64,000 nucleotides of DNA from Methanohalophilus portucalensis (lineage in GTDB: Archaea > Halobacteriota > Methanosarcinia > Methanosarcinales > Methanosarcinaceae), in NCBI RefSeq assembly GCF_002761295.1, contig NZ_CP017881.1, forward strand, positions 1,475,069-1,539,068, in the 5' to 3' direction. The notes under the pieces were generated by a model, which ran no database searches, was not told where the DNA came from, and saw only the letters and a list, made by a program, of their open reading frames with translations. The translations under genes were made by a program, and so were the position numbers. Below, one piece after another: positions 1-7,877 of the stretch. The number at the start of each line of letters is the position of its first letter. The first letter of the stretch is position 1.

Positions 1-87
1 AACACACATACTTCCAGGGATATTGCAACAGAGAGGCTGAAAATTATGGAAACTTTCCTTGAACAGCTCAAAAAGGAAGTTTATTGA
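1..87 (+). CDS. 3' end of an unidentified protein (partial)
   Basis: An open frame runs from the first base to TGA at 85-87 and encodes 28 C-terminal residues, cut by the window edge. The tail is charged and helical, with an ATERLKIMETFLEQL-like run. It resembles the C-terminal helix of HD-domain phosphohydrolases, but the piece is too short to assign. It ends 15 bases before the deaminase gene and lies on the same strand, so co-transcription is plausible. Confidence 0.4.
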   Translation, partial: NTHTSRDIATERLKIMETFLEQLKKEVY

Positions 88-102
88 TATTGGAGGGGTT
101 TT

Positions 103-1437
103 ATGGCTGATACTTTGATCAAGAACGGGTACATCCTTACTATGGATCCTGATTCAGGAGATCTCAAAAAAGGGGAGGTTGCCATTGAAAATGGCAGGAT
201 TGTCTATGTGGGTCTTTCTTATAATGGCAAGGCAGACAAAATAATAGATGCAAGCGGTTCGGTCGTCATGCCCGGTCTGGTAAATACCCATAATCATGCA
301 GGTATGACACTTTTAAGGGGTTATGCCGATGATCTGCCACTTGCAGAATGGCTTGAGGATTATATCTGGCCCGTGGAAGCAAAATTGGGTCCGGAAGAAA
401 TCTATGCAGGGGTTAGGCTGGCATGCCTGGAGATGATAAAATCCGGAACAACCACCTTTGCTGACATGTATATTCATGAGCAGGCAGCTGCCCGTGCAGT
501 TGAGGATTGTGGTATACGTGCAGCCCTTTCCTATGGTATGATTGATTTTGGAGATCCAGAAAGGGCAGAATCTTCCCTATTAAAAGGCAGGAACTTTGTA
601 AAGGATTTCAATGGTGCAGCCAATGGGCGCATATCTGCCATGTATGGCCCTCATGCTCCTCATACTTGCTCTCAGCAATTCCTGCAGGATGTGCGTGAGC
701 AGGCTCGCAAGGATGATGTAAAAGTTCACATCCATGTGCTTGAAACTGAAGCTGAACTGAACCAGATGAAAGAGAAGTATGGGAAGTGTTCGGTTAACAT
801 GCTTCATGACATTGGTTTTTTTGACAGTGATGTACTTGCTGCTCATTGTATCTGGCTTTCGGGGGGAGATATGGACATTTTGGCTGAAACCGGAGTTCAT
901 GTGAGCCATGATCCTGTGAGTAATATGAAAACGGCAGCAGGTATAGCACCGGTCCCACAACTGCTTGAAAAGGGTGTGAATGTGTCCCTGAGTACCGATG
1001 GATGTGCTTCAAACAATAATCTTGATATGTTCGGGGTAATGAAAATGACTGCACTGCTCCATAAGGTAAACAGTATGGACCTAACTGTCATTGATGCCCG
1101 GAAAGTGCTTGAGATGGCCACTGTAAACGGGGCAAAGGCACTTGGAATTGAGGCCGGTATGATCAAAGAAGGCTACTACGGCGATTTGATTGTTGTGGAT
1201 ATGAAACGTCCGCATCTCACTCCATTGTATGATGTCGATTCGCATCTTGTATATTCGGCTCTTGGTAGTGATGTCACAACCGTGTTGGTGGACGGGAAAG
1301 TGCTCATGGAAAACGGTCAGGTTCTATGTATGGATGAATATGAGATAATGGTGGAAGCTTCTAAAGCTGCAAAAAAAACTGATAGTCAGCATCTGATTGA
1401 TGTTCTGGGTTTGAATAATCCTTCATCTGATCAATAA
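103..1437 (+). CDS. dadD: 5'-deoxyadenosine / MTA / SAH deaminase, amidohydrolase family
   Basis: Zinc-dependent amidohydrolase of the MtaD/DadD/TrzA group, which deaminates 5'-deoxyadenosine, methylthioadenosine, SAH or adenosine to the inosine form. Seen: the metal-binding HxH in NTHNHAGM (about 63-65), a second histidine block HIHVLETEAE (about 209), HCIWL (about 248) and the metal aspartate in STDGCAS (about 298). The 444-residue length is normal for the family. A strong Shine-Dalgarno (ggagggg) precedes the ATG. It lies just upstream of the betaine-synthesis genes, which produce SAH and adenosine, so it can act as a purine salvage route there. Exact substrate preference cannot be read from sequence; DadD activity is inferred from methanogen homologues. 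Confidence 0.85.
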   Translation: MADTLIKNGYILTMDPDSGDLKKGEVAIENGRIVYVGLSYNGKADKIIDASGSVVMPGLVNTHNHAGMTLLRGYADDLPLAEWLEDYIWPVEAKLGPEEIYAGVRLACLEMIKSGTTTFADMYIHEQAAARAVEDCGIRAALSYGMIDFGDPERAESSLLKGRNFVKDFNGAANGRISAMYGPHAPHTCSQQFLQDVREQARKDDVKVHIHVLETEAELNQMKEKYGKCSVNMLHDIGFFDSDVLAAHCIWLSGGDMDILAETGVHVSHDPVSNMKTAAGIAPVPQLLEKGVNVSLSTDGCASNNNLDMFGVMKMTALLHKVNSMDLTVIDARKVLEMATVNGAKALGIEAGMIKEGYYGDLIVVDMKRPHLTPLYDVDSHLVYSALGSDVTTVLVDGKVLMENGQVLCMDEYEIMVEASKAAKKTDSQHLIDVLGLNNPSSDQ

Positions 1438-1737
1438 TTTCAGTTTGGCCAGAAATACATAAAAATAAATTCTATTTATTTTTTTGAATTAGAATATATA
1501 TTTGCTTCCTTATGTACTGTAAAAATAATTTAAAAACCTTCAATTTGAAAACACATATATAGTATGGCGTAGTATGTGATGTCAATCAGTTACGATTAAT
1601 ATTATGGTGGAATTATTATGTTCGTGGCAAACAATGATTTTCATTGGTTCCCGAATTTCCCACTATATTATGCTATAGGGATGTTACAGTGTGGAATTAT
1701 CCATTCTTGACATTTGATTGCGAATTCAGATCCAAAT
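1438..1737 (+). promoter_or_regulatory. AT-rich intergenic region with likely promoter for the betaine island
   Basis: This stretch of about 300 bases separates the deaminase from the tandem repeats. A TATA-like ATATATA lies at 1555-1561 and predicts a transcription start near 1584. If that is the metK promoter, the leader would be about 375 nt and would contain the whole repeat array. An earlier A/T-rich run (about 1450-1500) may serve as terminator for the deaminase gene, but no strong hairpin was found. Promoter placement is inference from the archaeal TATA position alone. Confidence 0.4.
1618..1710 (+). CDS. possible 30-residue leader peptide upstream of metK
   Basis: A short frame starts with ATG at 1618, follows a GGTGG Shine-Dalgarno-like run at normal spacing, and stops at 1708-1710, just before the repeat array. 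The product would be aromatic-rich (WFPNFPLYY segment). Its place between the predicted transcription start and metK would fit an upstream regulatory ORF. No homologue is recognised, and a chance ORF of this size is common, so this is only a candidate. Confidence 0.2.
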   Translation: MFVANNDFHWFPNFPLYYAIGMLQCGIIHS

Positions 1738-1940
1738 GTATGTCCGTTCATCCGGGCCTTTAACGTATCCGTTCAATCGGACCTTATAACGTATCCGTTC
1801 AATCGGGCCTTTAGCGTATCCGTTCAATCGGACCTTTAGCGTATCCGTTCAATCGGGCCTTTAGCGTATCCGTTCAATCGGGCCTTTAGCGTATCCGTTC
1901 AATCGGACCTTTAACGTATCCGTTCAATCGGACCATTAAG
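1738..1940 (+). repeat. 25-bp tandem repeat array, eight units, directly upstream of metK
   Basis: Eight head-to-tail units start at about 1738, 1765, 1791, 1816, 1841, 1866, 1891 and 1916. The inner five are exactly 25 bp; the outer ones are 25-27 bp and more diverged. Each unit carries GTATCCGTTCAATCGG, then GCC or ACC, then TTTAGC or TTTAAC. Inside each unit TCCG and CGGA/CGGG can pair around a TTCAAT loop; the A/G variation keeps pairing (U-A or U-G in RNA). The array ends 19 bases before the metK ATG. There are no spacers, so it is not a CRISPR. It could be an operator array, a structured leader or slipped-strand expansion; function is unknown. Confidence 0.95.
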
Positions 1941-1959
1941 ATAAAACAGGAGTGTGAAG

Positions 1960-3159
1960 ATGAGCAAACTCAAATATGACCACGTATTTACTTCAGAAGC
2001 GGTCGGTGCAGGACATCCAGATAAGATATGTGATCAGGTGTCTGATGCAGTTCTGGATGCATGTCTGGAAGCTGATCCTAACAGTCGTGTGGCATGTGAA
2101 ACACTTGTAGCCCATGACCTTGTGGTAAATGCAGGTGAAATTACCTGTAAAGGTATGGAACAGATTGATACAGAGAATATAGCACGTGAAGTTGTTCGTG
2201 ATATAGGATATGATCATAAGGACCTTCTTTTCTGGGACAAATCCTTTGAATACATTTCAAAAATCCACGAACAATCCCCTGATATTTCTATGGGAGTTAC
2301 CGAGGGCACAGGGTTATATGAAGAGCAGGGTGCAGGGGACCAGGGTATGATGTTTGGTTATGCTACCAATGAAACAGATGAATACATGCCTGCTCCAATT
2401 GCGTTCAGTCACAGGTTACTCCGATACCTGGATTCTATCCGTCAGGAAGGTAGAGTATCCTACTTAAGACCGGATGCCAAATCACAAGTTTCAGTGAAAT
2501 ATGTAAATGGAAAACCTGACCACATAACAGCTGTAGTGGTATCACAGCAGACTGATGATATCCCTCTTGAAACAGTTCGTAATGACATGGTAGGATTTAT
2601 CAATGAAGTCCTGGAGCCAACCGGCATGTTGAGGTCAGATACCGAGTATTACATAAACCCAACAGGCGGATTCGTTCTAGGAGGTCCCTATGCAGATGCA
2701 GGACTAACCGGACGTAAGATCATCGTGGATACCTATGGAGGAGTAGGCAGCCATGGTGGAGGAGCTTTCTCGGGTAAGGATCCTTCCAAGGTTGATCGTT
2801 CAGCAGCATACTATGCAAGATATGTCGCCAAAAACATAGTTGCAGCAGGTCTTGCCGATAAATGTGAAATCCAGGTGGCCTATGCCATTGGTGTCGCAAA
2901 GCCTCTCAGTATCAATGTTGATACCTATGGTACAGGTGTAATAGAAGACCAGGAAATCCAGGATGTACTGGAATCCGGTGAAATATTTGATTTCAGACCG
3001 GCAGCCCTGATAGAAGATCTGAATTTACTGCATCCTAAAGGTTGGTCATACAGGCAAGCATCTTCCTATGGTCATTTTGGAAGGAACATTTTCCCTTGGG
3101 AACAACTTGACAAGGTAGATAGCCTCAAAGCAAAATTCCATCTCAATGGCGTAAAATGA
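1960..3159 (+). CDS. metK: S-adenosylmethionine synthetase, bacterial type
   Basis: Makes SAM from methionine and ATP, the methyl donor for betaine synthesis. Seen: GHPDK (about 18-22), GAGDQG (about 124-129), and GGGAFSGKDPSKVDRSAAYY (from about 266), all signatures of bacterial/eukaryotic MetK. Archaea normally use a divergent archaeal MAT lacking these motifs, so transfer from a bacterium is likely. The 399-residue length is typical. ATG at 1960 is chosen over GTG at 1954 because AGGAG (1948-1952) sits 7 bases before it. It is preceded by the 25-bp tandem repeats and followed by ahcY and the two betaine methyltransferases, which points to a dedicated SAM supply for osmolyte production. Confidence 0.95.
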   Translation: MSKLKYDHVFTSEAVGAGHPDKICDQVSDAVLDACLEADPNSRVACETLVAHDLVVNAGEITCKGMEQIDTENIAREVVRDIGYDHKDLLFWDKSFEYISKIHEQSPDISMGVTEGTGLYEEQGAGDQGMMFGYATNETDEYMPAPIAFSHRLLRYLDSIRQEGRVSYLRPDAKSQVSVKYVNGKPDHITAVVVSQQTDDIPLETVRNDMVGFINEVLEPTGMLRSDTEYYINPTGGFVLGGPYADAGLTGRKIIVDTYGGVGSHGGGAFSGKDPSKVDRSAAYYARYVAKNIVAAGLADKCEIQVAYAIGVAKPLSINVDTYGTGVIEDQEIQDVLESGEIFDFRPAALIEDLNLLHPKGWSYRQASSYGHFGRNIFPWEQLDKVDSLKAKFHLNGVK

Positions 3160-3224
3160 TTTTTGTCTAAATCACTACAATCGCTGTTTAGATTGGGATT
3201 AGAGATTTAGAAGTATATTTGGAA

Positions 3225-3241
3225 TCTTAGCGTTGCTAAGA
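3225..3241 (+). promoter_or_regulatory. hairpin in the metK-ahcY intergenic region
   Basis: TCTTAGC (3225-3231) and GCTAAGA (3235-3241) form a perfect 7-bp stem with a three-base loop, 14 bases before the ahcY Shine-Dalgarno. A second inverted repeat, TCTAAATC (3166-3173) with GATTTAGA (3204-3211), lies upstream in the same gap. There is no T-run after either, so attenuation, mRNA processing or operator roles are as likely as termination. Confidence 0.45.
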
Positions 3242-3265
3242 AGATGATTAATTATTGGTGAAAAC

Positions 3266-4672
3266 ATGGTTACAAATAAGGATTATAAAGTTAAAGATAT
3301 TGGACTTGCTGACTCCGGTCGCAAGCAATTGAATATAGCTGAACAGGAAATGCCGGGTCTTATGGCCACACGTGAAAAGTACGGGCCTATGAAACCACTT
3401 AAAGGAGCACGTATAAGTGGCAGTCTTCACATGACTGTTCAAACTGCAGTTCTTATTGAAACACTGGTTGAACTCGGTGCAGATGTGCGCTGGGCATCAT
3501 GTAATATTTTCTCGACCCAGGATGAAGCAGCAGCCGCAATAGCAGATACAGGTGTTCCAGTTTTTGCATGGAAGGGTGAAACACTTGATGATTACTGGTG
3601 GTGCACCAAACAGGCATTGACCTGGCCAGATGGTAAAGGACCAAATCTCATTGTGGATGATGGTGGAGATGCCACCCTGATGATGCATCGTGGGTATGCA
3701 GCAGAAGATGACCCTTCAATCCTTGATGAACCTACAGACAACAAGGAACTTATAGCCCAGAATGAAGTGCTTAAAAAATCCCTGAAGGAAGACCCTCAAT
3801 TCTGGCATAAAGCAGTTGCTGACTGGAAGGGTGTTTCCGAGGAAACAACCACCGGTGTGCACAGGTTGTATCACTGGGAGAGGAAGGGAGAACTTCTTAC
3901 ACCTGCTATAAATGTCAATGACTCTGTAACCAAGAGTAAATTTGATAATGTCTACGGATGCAGGGAATCCCTTGTAGATGCCATAAAGCGTGGTACTGAT
4001 GTGATGATTGCAGGTAAGGTTGCAGTGGTTTGTGGCTATGGTGATGTCGGTAAAGGCTCAGCAGCAGCACTGGCTAATCACAAGGCAAGAGTGATTATTA
4101 CAGAAACCGATCCAATCTGCGCACTGCAGGCATTGATGGAAGGCTATGATGTTATGACTGTTGAGGATGCACTGTCCTATGGGGATATTTATGTGACCAC
4201 AACAGGAAACTGTGATGTACTTACGACCGAACACATGTCTAACATGAAAGACCAGGCAATTGTCTGTAACATAGGCCATTTTGATAATGAGATTCAGGTT
4301 GATGCACTTAACAAGATGGATAATGTGAAAAAGGTCAACATCAAGCCACAGGTAGATGAATACCAGTTCCCTGATGGGCATTCTATATATGTGCTGGCAG
4401 AAGGCAGACTTGTCAATCTGGGTCTTGCAACCGGTCACCCGAGTTTTGTCATGTCAAACAGTTTCACAAACCAGACACTTGCACAGATCGATCTCTGGGA
4501 GAGTCCAAAGGAAGTTGGTGTTTATCGATTGTCAAAAGTGCTGGATGAAGAGGTTGCAAGGTTACACCTCGAAAAACTGGGTGCCAAATTGACCAAGATG
4601 TCACAGGAACAGGCTGAATACATCGGTTTCCCTGTTGAAGGGCCGTACAAGCCAGAACACTACCGCTACTAA
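3266..4672 (+). CDS. ahcY: S-adenosylhomocysteine hydrolase, bacterial/long type
   Basis: Splits SAH into homocysteine and adenosine, removing the inhibitor formed by the methyltransferases. Seen: NAD-binding CGYGDVGKG (about 256-264), substrate motifs [11 protein letters not shown] and [11 protein letters not shown], and C-terminal KPEHYRY. It carries the roughly 40-residue insertion after the [10 protein letters not shown] motif (region [13 protein letters not shown]) that marks the bacterial/plant type and is missing in the second copy at 7878-9113. Length is 468 residues. GGTGA precedes the ATG. Together with metK and the adenosine kinase it looks like part of a cassette acquired from bacteria. 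Confidence 0.95.
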   Translation: MVTNKDYKVKDIGLADSGRKQLNIAEQEMPGLMATREKYGPMKPLKGARISGSLHMTVQTAVLIETLVELGADVRWASCNIFSTQDEAAAAIADTGVPVFAWKGETLDDYWWCTKQALTWPDGKGPNLIVDDGGDATLMMHRGYAAEDDPSILDEPTDNKELIAQNEVLKKSLKEDPQFWHKAVADWKGVSEETTTGVHRLYHWERKGELLTPAINVNDSVTKSKFDNVYGCRESLVDAIKRGTDVMIAGKVAVVCGYGDVGKGSAAALANHKARVIITETDPICALQALMEGYDVMTVEDALSYGDIYVTTTGNCDVLTTEHMSNMKDQAIVCNIGHFDNEIQVDALNKMDNVKKVNIKPQVDEYQFPDGHSIYVLAEGRLVNLGLATGHPSFVMSNSFTNQTLAQIDLWESPKEVGVYRLSKVLDEEVARLHLEKLGAKLTKMSQEQAEYIGFPVEGPYKPEHYRY

Positions 4673-4698
4673 ATAATTAAGTTATGGATGTTCTGAGG

Positions 4699-4721
4699 AG
4701 GGCTCCCGGGGTGGGAGTCCT
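4699..4721 (+). terminator. hairpin after ahcY, probable terminator
   Basis: A 9-bp stem (4699-4707 with 4713-4721, one G-U pair) closes a five-base GGGGT loop and is followed by TTATTTAATTT. It lies 27 bases after the ahcY stop, suggesting that metK-ahcY and the methyltransferase genes are separate or only partly read-through transcripts. Confidence 0.65.
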
Positions 4722-4834
4722 TATTTAATTTCACTTAATCCATTCTGGATTCATGGTATGCATGAGCCAGGCGAATAGCAACAATCGACTGTATTTGTAA
4801 ATATACTACATTAAATAACAATAGGAGGATCTAC

Positions 4835-5626
4835 ATGAACCAATACGGAAAACAGGATTTTGGAGATAATCCAATAGAAGTAAGGGAATCGGACCATTAT
4901 GAGGAAGAGTATGTTCTTGGATTTGTTGATAAATGGGACGAACTCATCGATTGGGAAAGCCGTGCCGAGAGCGAAGGGGATACTATCATAAACATCCTGA
5001 AAGAAAGGGGTGTTAAGAAAGTACTCGATGTGGCAACAGGCACCGGTTTTAATTCGGTTCGTTTACTTCAGGCAGGTTTTGATGTCGTAAGTGCAGATGG
5101 CAGTGCAGAAATGCTTGTCAAGGCTTTTGATAATGCCCGTGATCATGGGTATTTGATGAGGACCGTTCAGGCTGATTGGAGGTGGATGAATAAGGACATC
5201 CATGACAAATTCGATGCTATTGTATGTCTGGGTAATTCATTTACACATCTTTTCGATGAAGGCGACCGCAGAAAAGCTCTGGCTGAGTTCTATGCGCTGC
5301 TGAAACATGATGGTGTATTGCTTCTTGACCAGCGTAACTATGATGCCATACTGGATGATGGTTATTCCAGCAAGCATGCCCATTATTACTGTGGGGATAC
5401 TGTATCAGTCTATCCGGAACATGTTGATGAGGGGCTTGCCCGTTTCAAATATGAATTCTCGGATGGCTCAGTCTACAATCTCAATATGTTCCCCTTGAGA
5501 AAAGATTACACCAGGCAACTTCTGCATGAAGTTGGTTTCCAGGAAATAAACACCCTGGGGGACTTTAAAGAGACCTACAAAGAGGATGAGCCTGATTTCT
5601 TCCTCCATGTTGCAGAAAAAAATTAA
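4835..5626 (+). CDS. gsmt: glycine/sarcosine N-methyltransferase (GSMT)
   Basis: Class I SAM-dependent methyltransferase that converts glycine to sarcosine and then to dimethylglycine, the first two steps of betaine synthesis. Seen: SAM-binding motif I LDVATGTGFNSVRLL (about 62-76), motif II acidic end SADGS (about 88), and a small-molecule methyltransferase layout with NSFTHLFD. The 263-residue size fits stand-alone GSMT. A clean AGGAGG (4823-4828) precedes the ATG. The SDMT gene follows after 24 bases. Such a pair is characterised in Methanohalophilus portucalensis (established knowledge); assignment here rests on motifs, order and context. Confidence 0.9.
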   Translation: MNQYGKQDFGDNPIEVRESDHYEEEYVLGFVDKWDELIDWESRAESEGDTIINILKERGVKKVLDVATGTGFNSVRLLQAGFDVVSADGSAEMLVKAFDNARDHGYLMRTVQADWRWMNKDIHDKFDAIVCLGNSFTHLFDEGDRRKALAEFYALLKHDGVLLLDQRNYDAILDDGYSSKHAHYYCGDTVSVYPEHVDEGLARFKYEFSDGSVYNLNMFPLRKDYTRQLLHEVGFQEINTLGDFKETYKEDEPDFFLHVAEKN

Positions 5627-5650
5627 AAAATATGGGAAGATGAAATCAAC

Positions 5651-6487
5651 ATGTCTGAAAACCAAAAAACCGCAGTAGATAAAGCACAGGAATATTACAA
5701 TAGCGATGATGCCGACAATTTTTACTTTACCATCTGGGGCGGCGAGGATATTCATGTCGGTCTCTATAATTCAGAAGATGAACCAATATTTGACGCCAGT
5801 AGACGTACGATTGAAAGGATGGCATCAAAAATAAGTAATCTGGATAAGGATAGTAAGATTCTGGATATCGGAGCTGGTTATGGTGGAGCTGCCAGGTATC
5901 TGGCCAAAAAATATGGGTGTCAGGTCGTTGCTCTTAATTTGAGTGAAGTAGAAAATGAACGCGACCGAAAAATGAATGAGGACCAGGGTCTTGACCATCT
6001 TATAACAGTTGTTGATGGTAGCTTTGAAGAAATTCCCTATCCCGATTTCTCTTTCGATGTGGTGTGGTCCCAGGATGCAATCCTTCATAGTGGTAATCGT
6101 GAACAGGTTATCAAAGAAGTTGCTCGTGTGCTGAAAAGTGGCGGAGATTTTGTATTTACTGATCCGATGCAGACTGACGATTGTCCGGAAGGGGTCTTAC
6201 AACCAATACTGGACCGTATCCATCTGGAAACCCTCGGTTCACCCGGTTTTTATCGGGAATCTGCCAAAAAGTATGGTATGAAGGAAATTGAATTTGAGAA
6301 ACATGCTTCCCAGCTGCCGACCCATTATGGAAGAGTGTTGAAAGAAACTGAAAGTCAGGAAGATGAGCTCTCCAAAGTAGTCAGTCAGAACTACATCAAT
6401 AATATGAAACAGGGCCTTAACCACTGGGTAAACGGTGGCAATAACGGATATCTGACCTGGGGTATATTCCATTTACGTAAAAAATAA
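5651..6487 (+). CDS. sdmt: sarcosine/dimethylglycine N-methyltransferase (SDMT)
   Basis: Class I methyltransferase that carries sarcosine and dimethylglycine to glycine betaine. Seen: motif I LDIGAGYGGAARYLAKKYG (about 71-89), the following VVALNLSEVEN, and the post-motif WSQDAILHS, typical of the SDMT/phosphoethanolamine methyltransferase branch. The N-terminal part holds FYFTIWGGEDIHVGLY, a well-conserved SDMT stretch. Length is 278 residues. It lies 24 bases after GSMT and 79 bases before adenosine kinase. The protein is acidic, as expected of a salt-in cytoplasm. The final product is betaine, the main osmolyte of halophilic methanogens. Confidence 0.9.
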   Translation: MSENQKTAVDKAQEYYNSDDADNFYFTIWGGEDIHVGLYNSEDEPIFDASRRTIERMASKISNLDKDSKILDIGAGYGGAARYLAKKYGCQVVALNLSEVENERDRKMNEDQGLDHLITVVDGSFEEIPYPDFSFDVVWSQDAILHSGNREQVIKEVARVLKSGGDFVFTDPMQTDDCPEGVLQPILDRIHLETLGSPGFYRESAKKYGMKEIEFEKHASQLPTHYGRVLKETESQEDELSKVVSQNYINNMKQGLNHWVNGGNNGYLTWGIFHLRKK

Positions 6488-6566
6488 TTGGAATAATTAC
6501 CTTTTTTTATTTTCATATGGATGGTCTATAATTCAAACTAGAATCATAATTTAGGAGTACATATAA

Positions 6567-7502
6567 ATGGACAAAGCTTTAATTTGTGGATCTTTCGCTT
6601 TTGATAATATCATGGTTTTTAATGACCAGTTCAAGAATCATATTTTACCGGATAAAGTGCATATATTAAATGTGTCATTCCTTGTACCTGAACTGCGTCG
6701 TGAGTTTGGAGGTTGTGCAGGAAACATAGCCTACAATCTCAAGTTACTTGGTGGTAATCCTCTCCCAATGGGGACAGTTGGTACCGATTTTGAGAATTAT
6801 GCGAAATGGATGGATGAGAGGGGTATCAACCGCGAACATGTGAATGTGGTTGATGACACATTTACAGCACAGGCTTTCATTACAACAGATATGGATGACA
6901 ACCAGATAACTGCCTTCCATCCCGGGGCAATGAATTATTCCCATAATTATTCAGTACTTGATGTAAATGATCCTGCAGTGGGCATTGTAGCACCGGATGG
7001 CAGGGAAGGTATGATTCAGCACGCCCGGGAATTTGTGAGTGCTGGTATACCTTTCATCTTTGATCCCGGTCAGGGCCTGCCTATGTTTGATGGTGATGAA
7101 TTAATGGAATTCATAGAGCAGGCTACCTGGTTGACAGTTAACGACTATGAGTGGCAATTGATTCAAGAGAGGACTGGCAAGAGTCAGGAGGAGATCTCTG
7201 CAAAGCTCAAAGCTCTTATAGTTACAAAAGGTCCGGAAGGTTCATTGATCTATAAAGACGGTGAAGTAATCCAGATTCCTGCCGCCAAACCAGCTGCTTT
7301 ACAGGATCCTACGGGTTGTGGGGATGCATATCGTGCTGGCTTGCTTTATGGTCTAACAAATGACCTGGATTGGGAAACCACAGGACGGATTGCATCTTTG
7401 ATGGGTGCTATAAAAATTGAACACCAGGGTACCCAGAACCATCATTTTAAGTTAGCGGATTTCAAGAGACGTTTCAAGGAATCCTTCGGTACGGTCTTTT
7501 AA
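6567..7502 (+). CDS. adenosine kinase, PfkB sugar-kinase family
   Basis: Phosphorylates a nucleoside, most likely adenosine to AMP, pulling the SAH hydrolase reaction forward. Seen: N-terminal CGSFAFDNIMVF, glycine-rich FGGCAGNIAYNL (about 48-59), and the PfkB signature DPTGCGDAYRAG (about 247-258), where the aspartate of GCGD is the catalytic base. The 311 residues match bacterial PfkB-type adenosine kinases found beside betaine or SAH genes. Shine-Dalgarno AGGAG precedes the ATG. It is the last gene before a strong hairpin terminator, so it closes the betaine cassette. Substrate is inferred from context and similarity to the bacterial enzyme. Confidence 0.85.
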   Translation: MDKALICGSFAFDNIMVFNDQFKNHILPDKVHILNVSFLVPELRREFGGCAGNIAYNLKLLGGNPLPMGTVGTDFENYAKWMDERGINREHVNVVDDTFTAQAFITTDMDDNQITAFHPGAMNYSHNYSVLDVNDPAVGIVAPDGREGMIQHAREFVSAGIPFIFDPGQGLPMFDGDELMEFIEQATWLTVNDYEWQLIQERTGKSQEEISAKLKALIVTKGPEGSLIYKDGEVIQIPAAKPAALQDPTGCGDAYRAGLLYGLTNDLDWETTGRIASLMGAIKIEHQGTQNHHFKLADFKRRFKESFGTVF

Positions 7503-7524
7503 AAAAATAGGACAAATCTCAGAT

Positions 7525-7561
7525 AGAAGAAATTCTGGTGCATTAAACCATAATTTCTTCT
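7525..7561 (+). terminator. long hairpin terminator after adenosine kinase
   Basis: AGAAGAAATT (7525-7534) and AATTTCTTCT (7552-7561) form a perfect 10-bp stem, extended by TGGT/ACCA (7536-7539 with 7547-7550) around a seven-base loop. It is followed by TATTTTGTTTAT. It lies 22 bases after the kinase stop and marks the end of the cassette. Confidence 0.7.
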
Positions 7562-7877
7562 TATTTTGTTTATATGGAGTTATTTGAATTTGTATTGCTG
7601 AGGTTGTTTATGTTGCAATTACATATGCAAATGAATTGAGAATTTTTGGGGTTATTTGTATTTTTAGTTGATTTACAATTGCGGGTTGTAATATTGCAAT
7701 TTGTCGTGACCTTTATGGTTGCATTAATAAGGTTTAAGTATTTTACAGACAAAGCATATTCATTCGTCAGTTTTTTGTTTTTCCCAAACATTGTCGTTGT
7801 ATTCCATTGTGTAGGATTGTGAAGAATTAGAAAGTTTAAGTATTTTTTAATAGAGTCATTATCAAATGAGGTATTGT
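7562..7877 (+). promoter_or_regulatory. AT-rich intergenic region with promoter of the second ahcY
   Basis: No convincing gene lies in this stretch of about 315 bases; the reverse-strand frame here is asparagine-rich low-complexity and looks like chance. The sequence GTTTAAGTATTTT occurs twice, at 7732-7744 and 7834-7846. The second copy acts as a likely TATA element and predicts a start near 7866. Several ATTGC/GCAAT words also occur between 7610 and 7710. The repeated element may mean tandem promoters. Confidence 0.45.

Noticed and set aside
1738-1940. CRISPR array
   Set aside because: The units are contiguous with no unique spacers and no cas genes are present in the window.
7570-7791. 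Reverse-strand asparagine-rich ORF
   Set aside because: Low-complexity translation of AT-rich intergenic DNA with no ribosome site.
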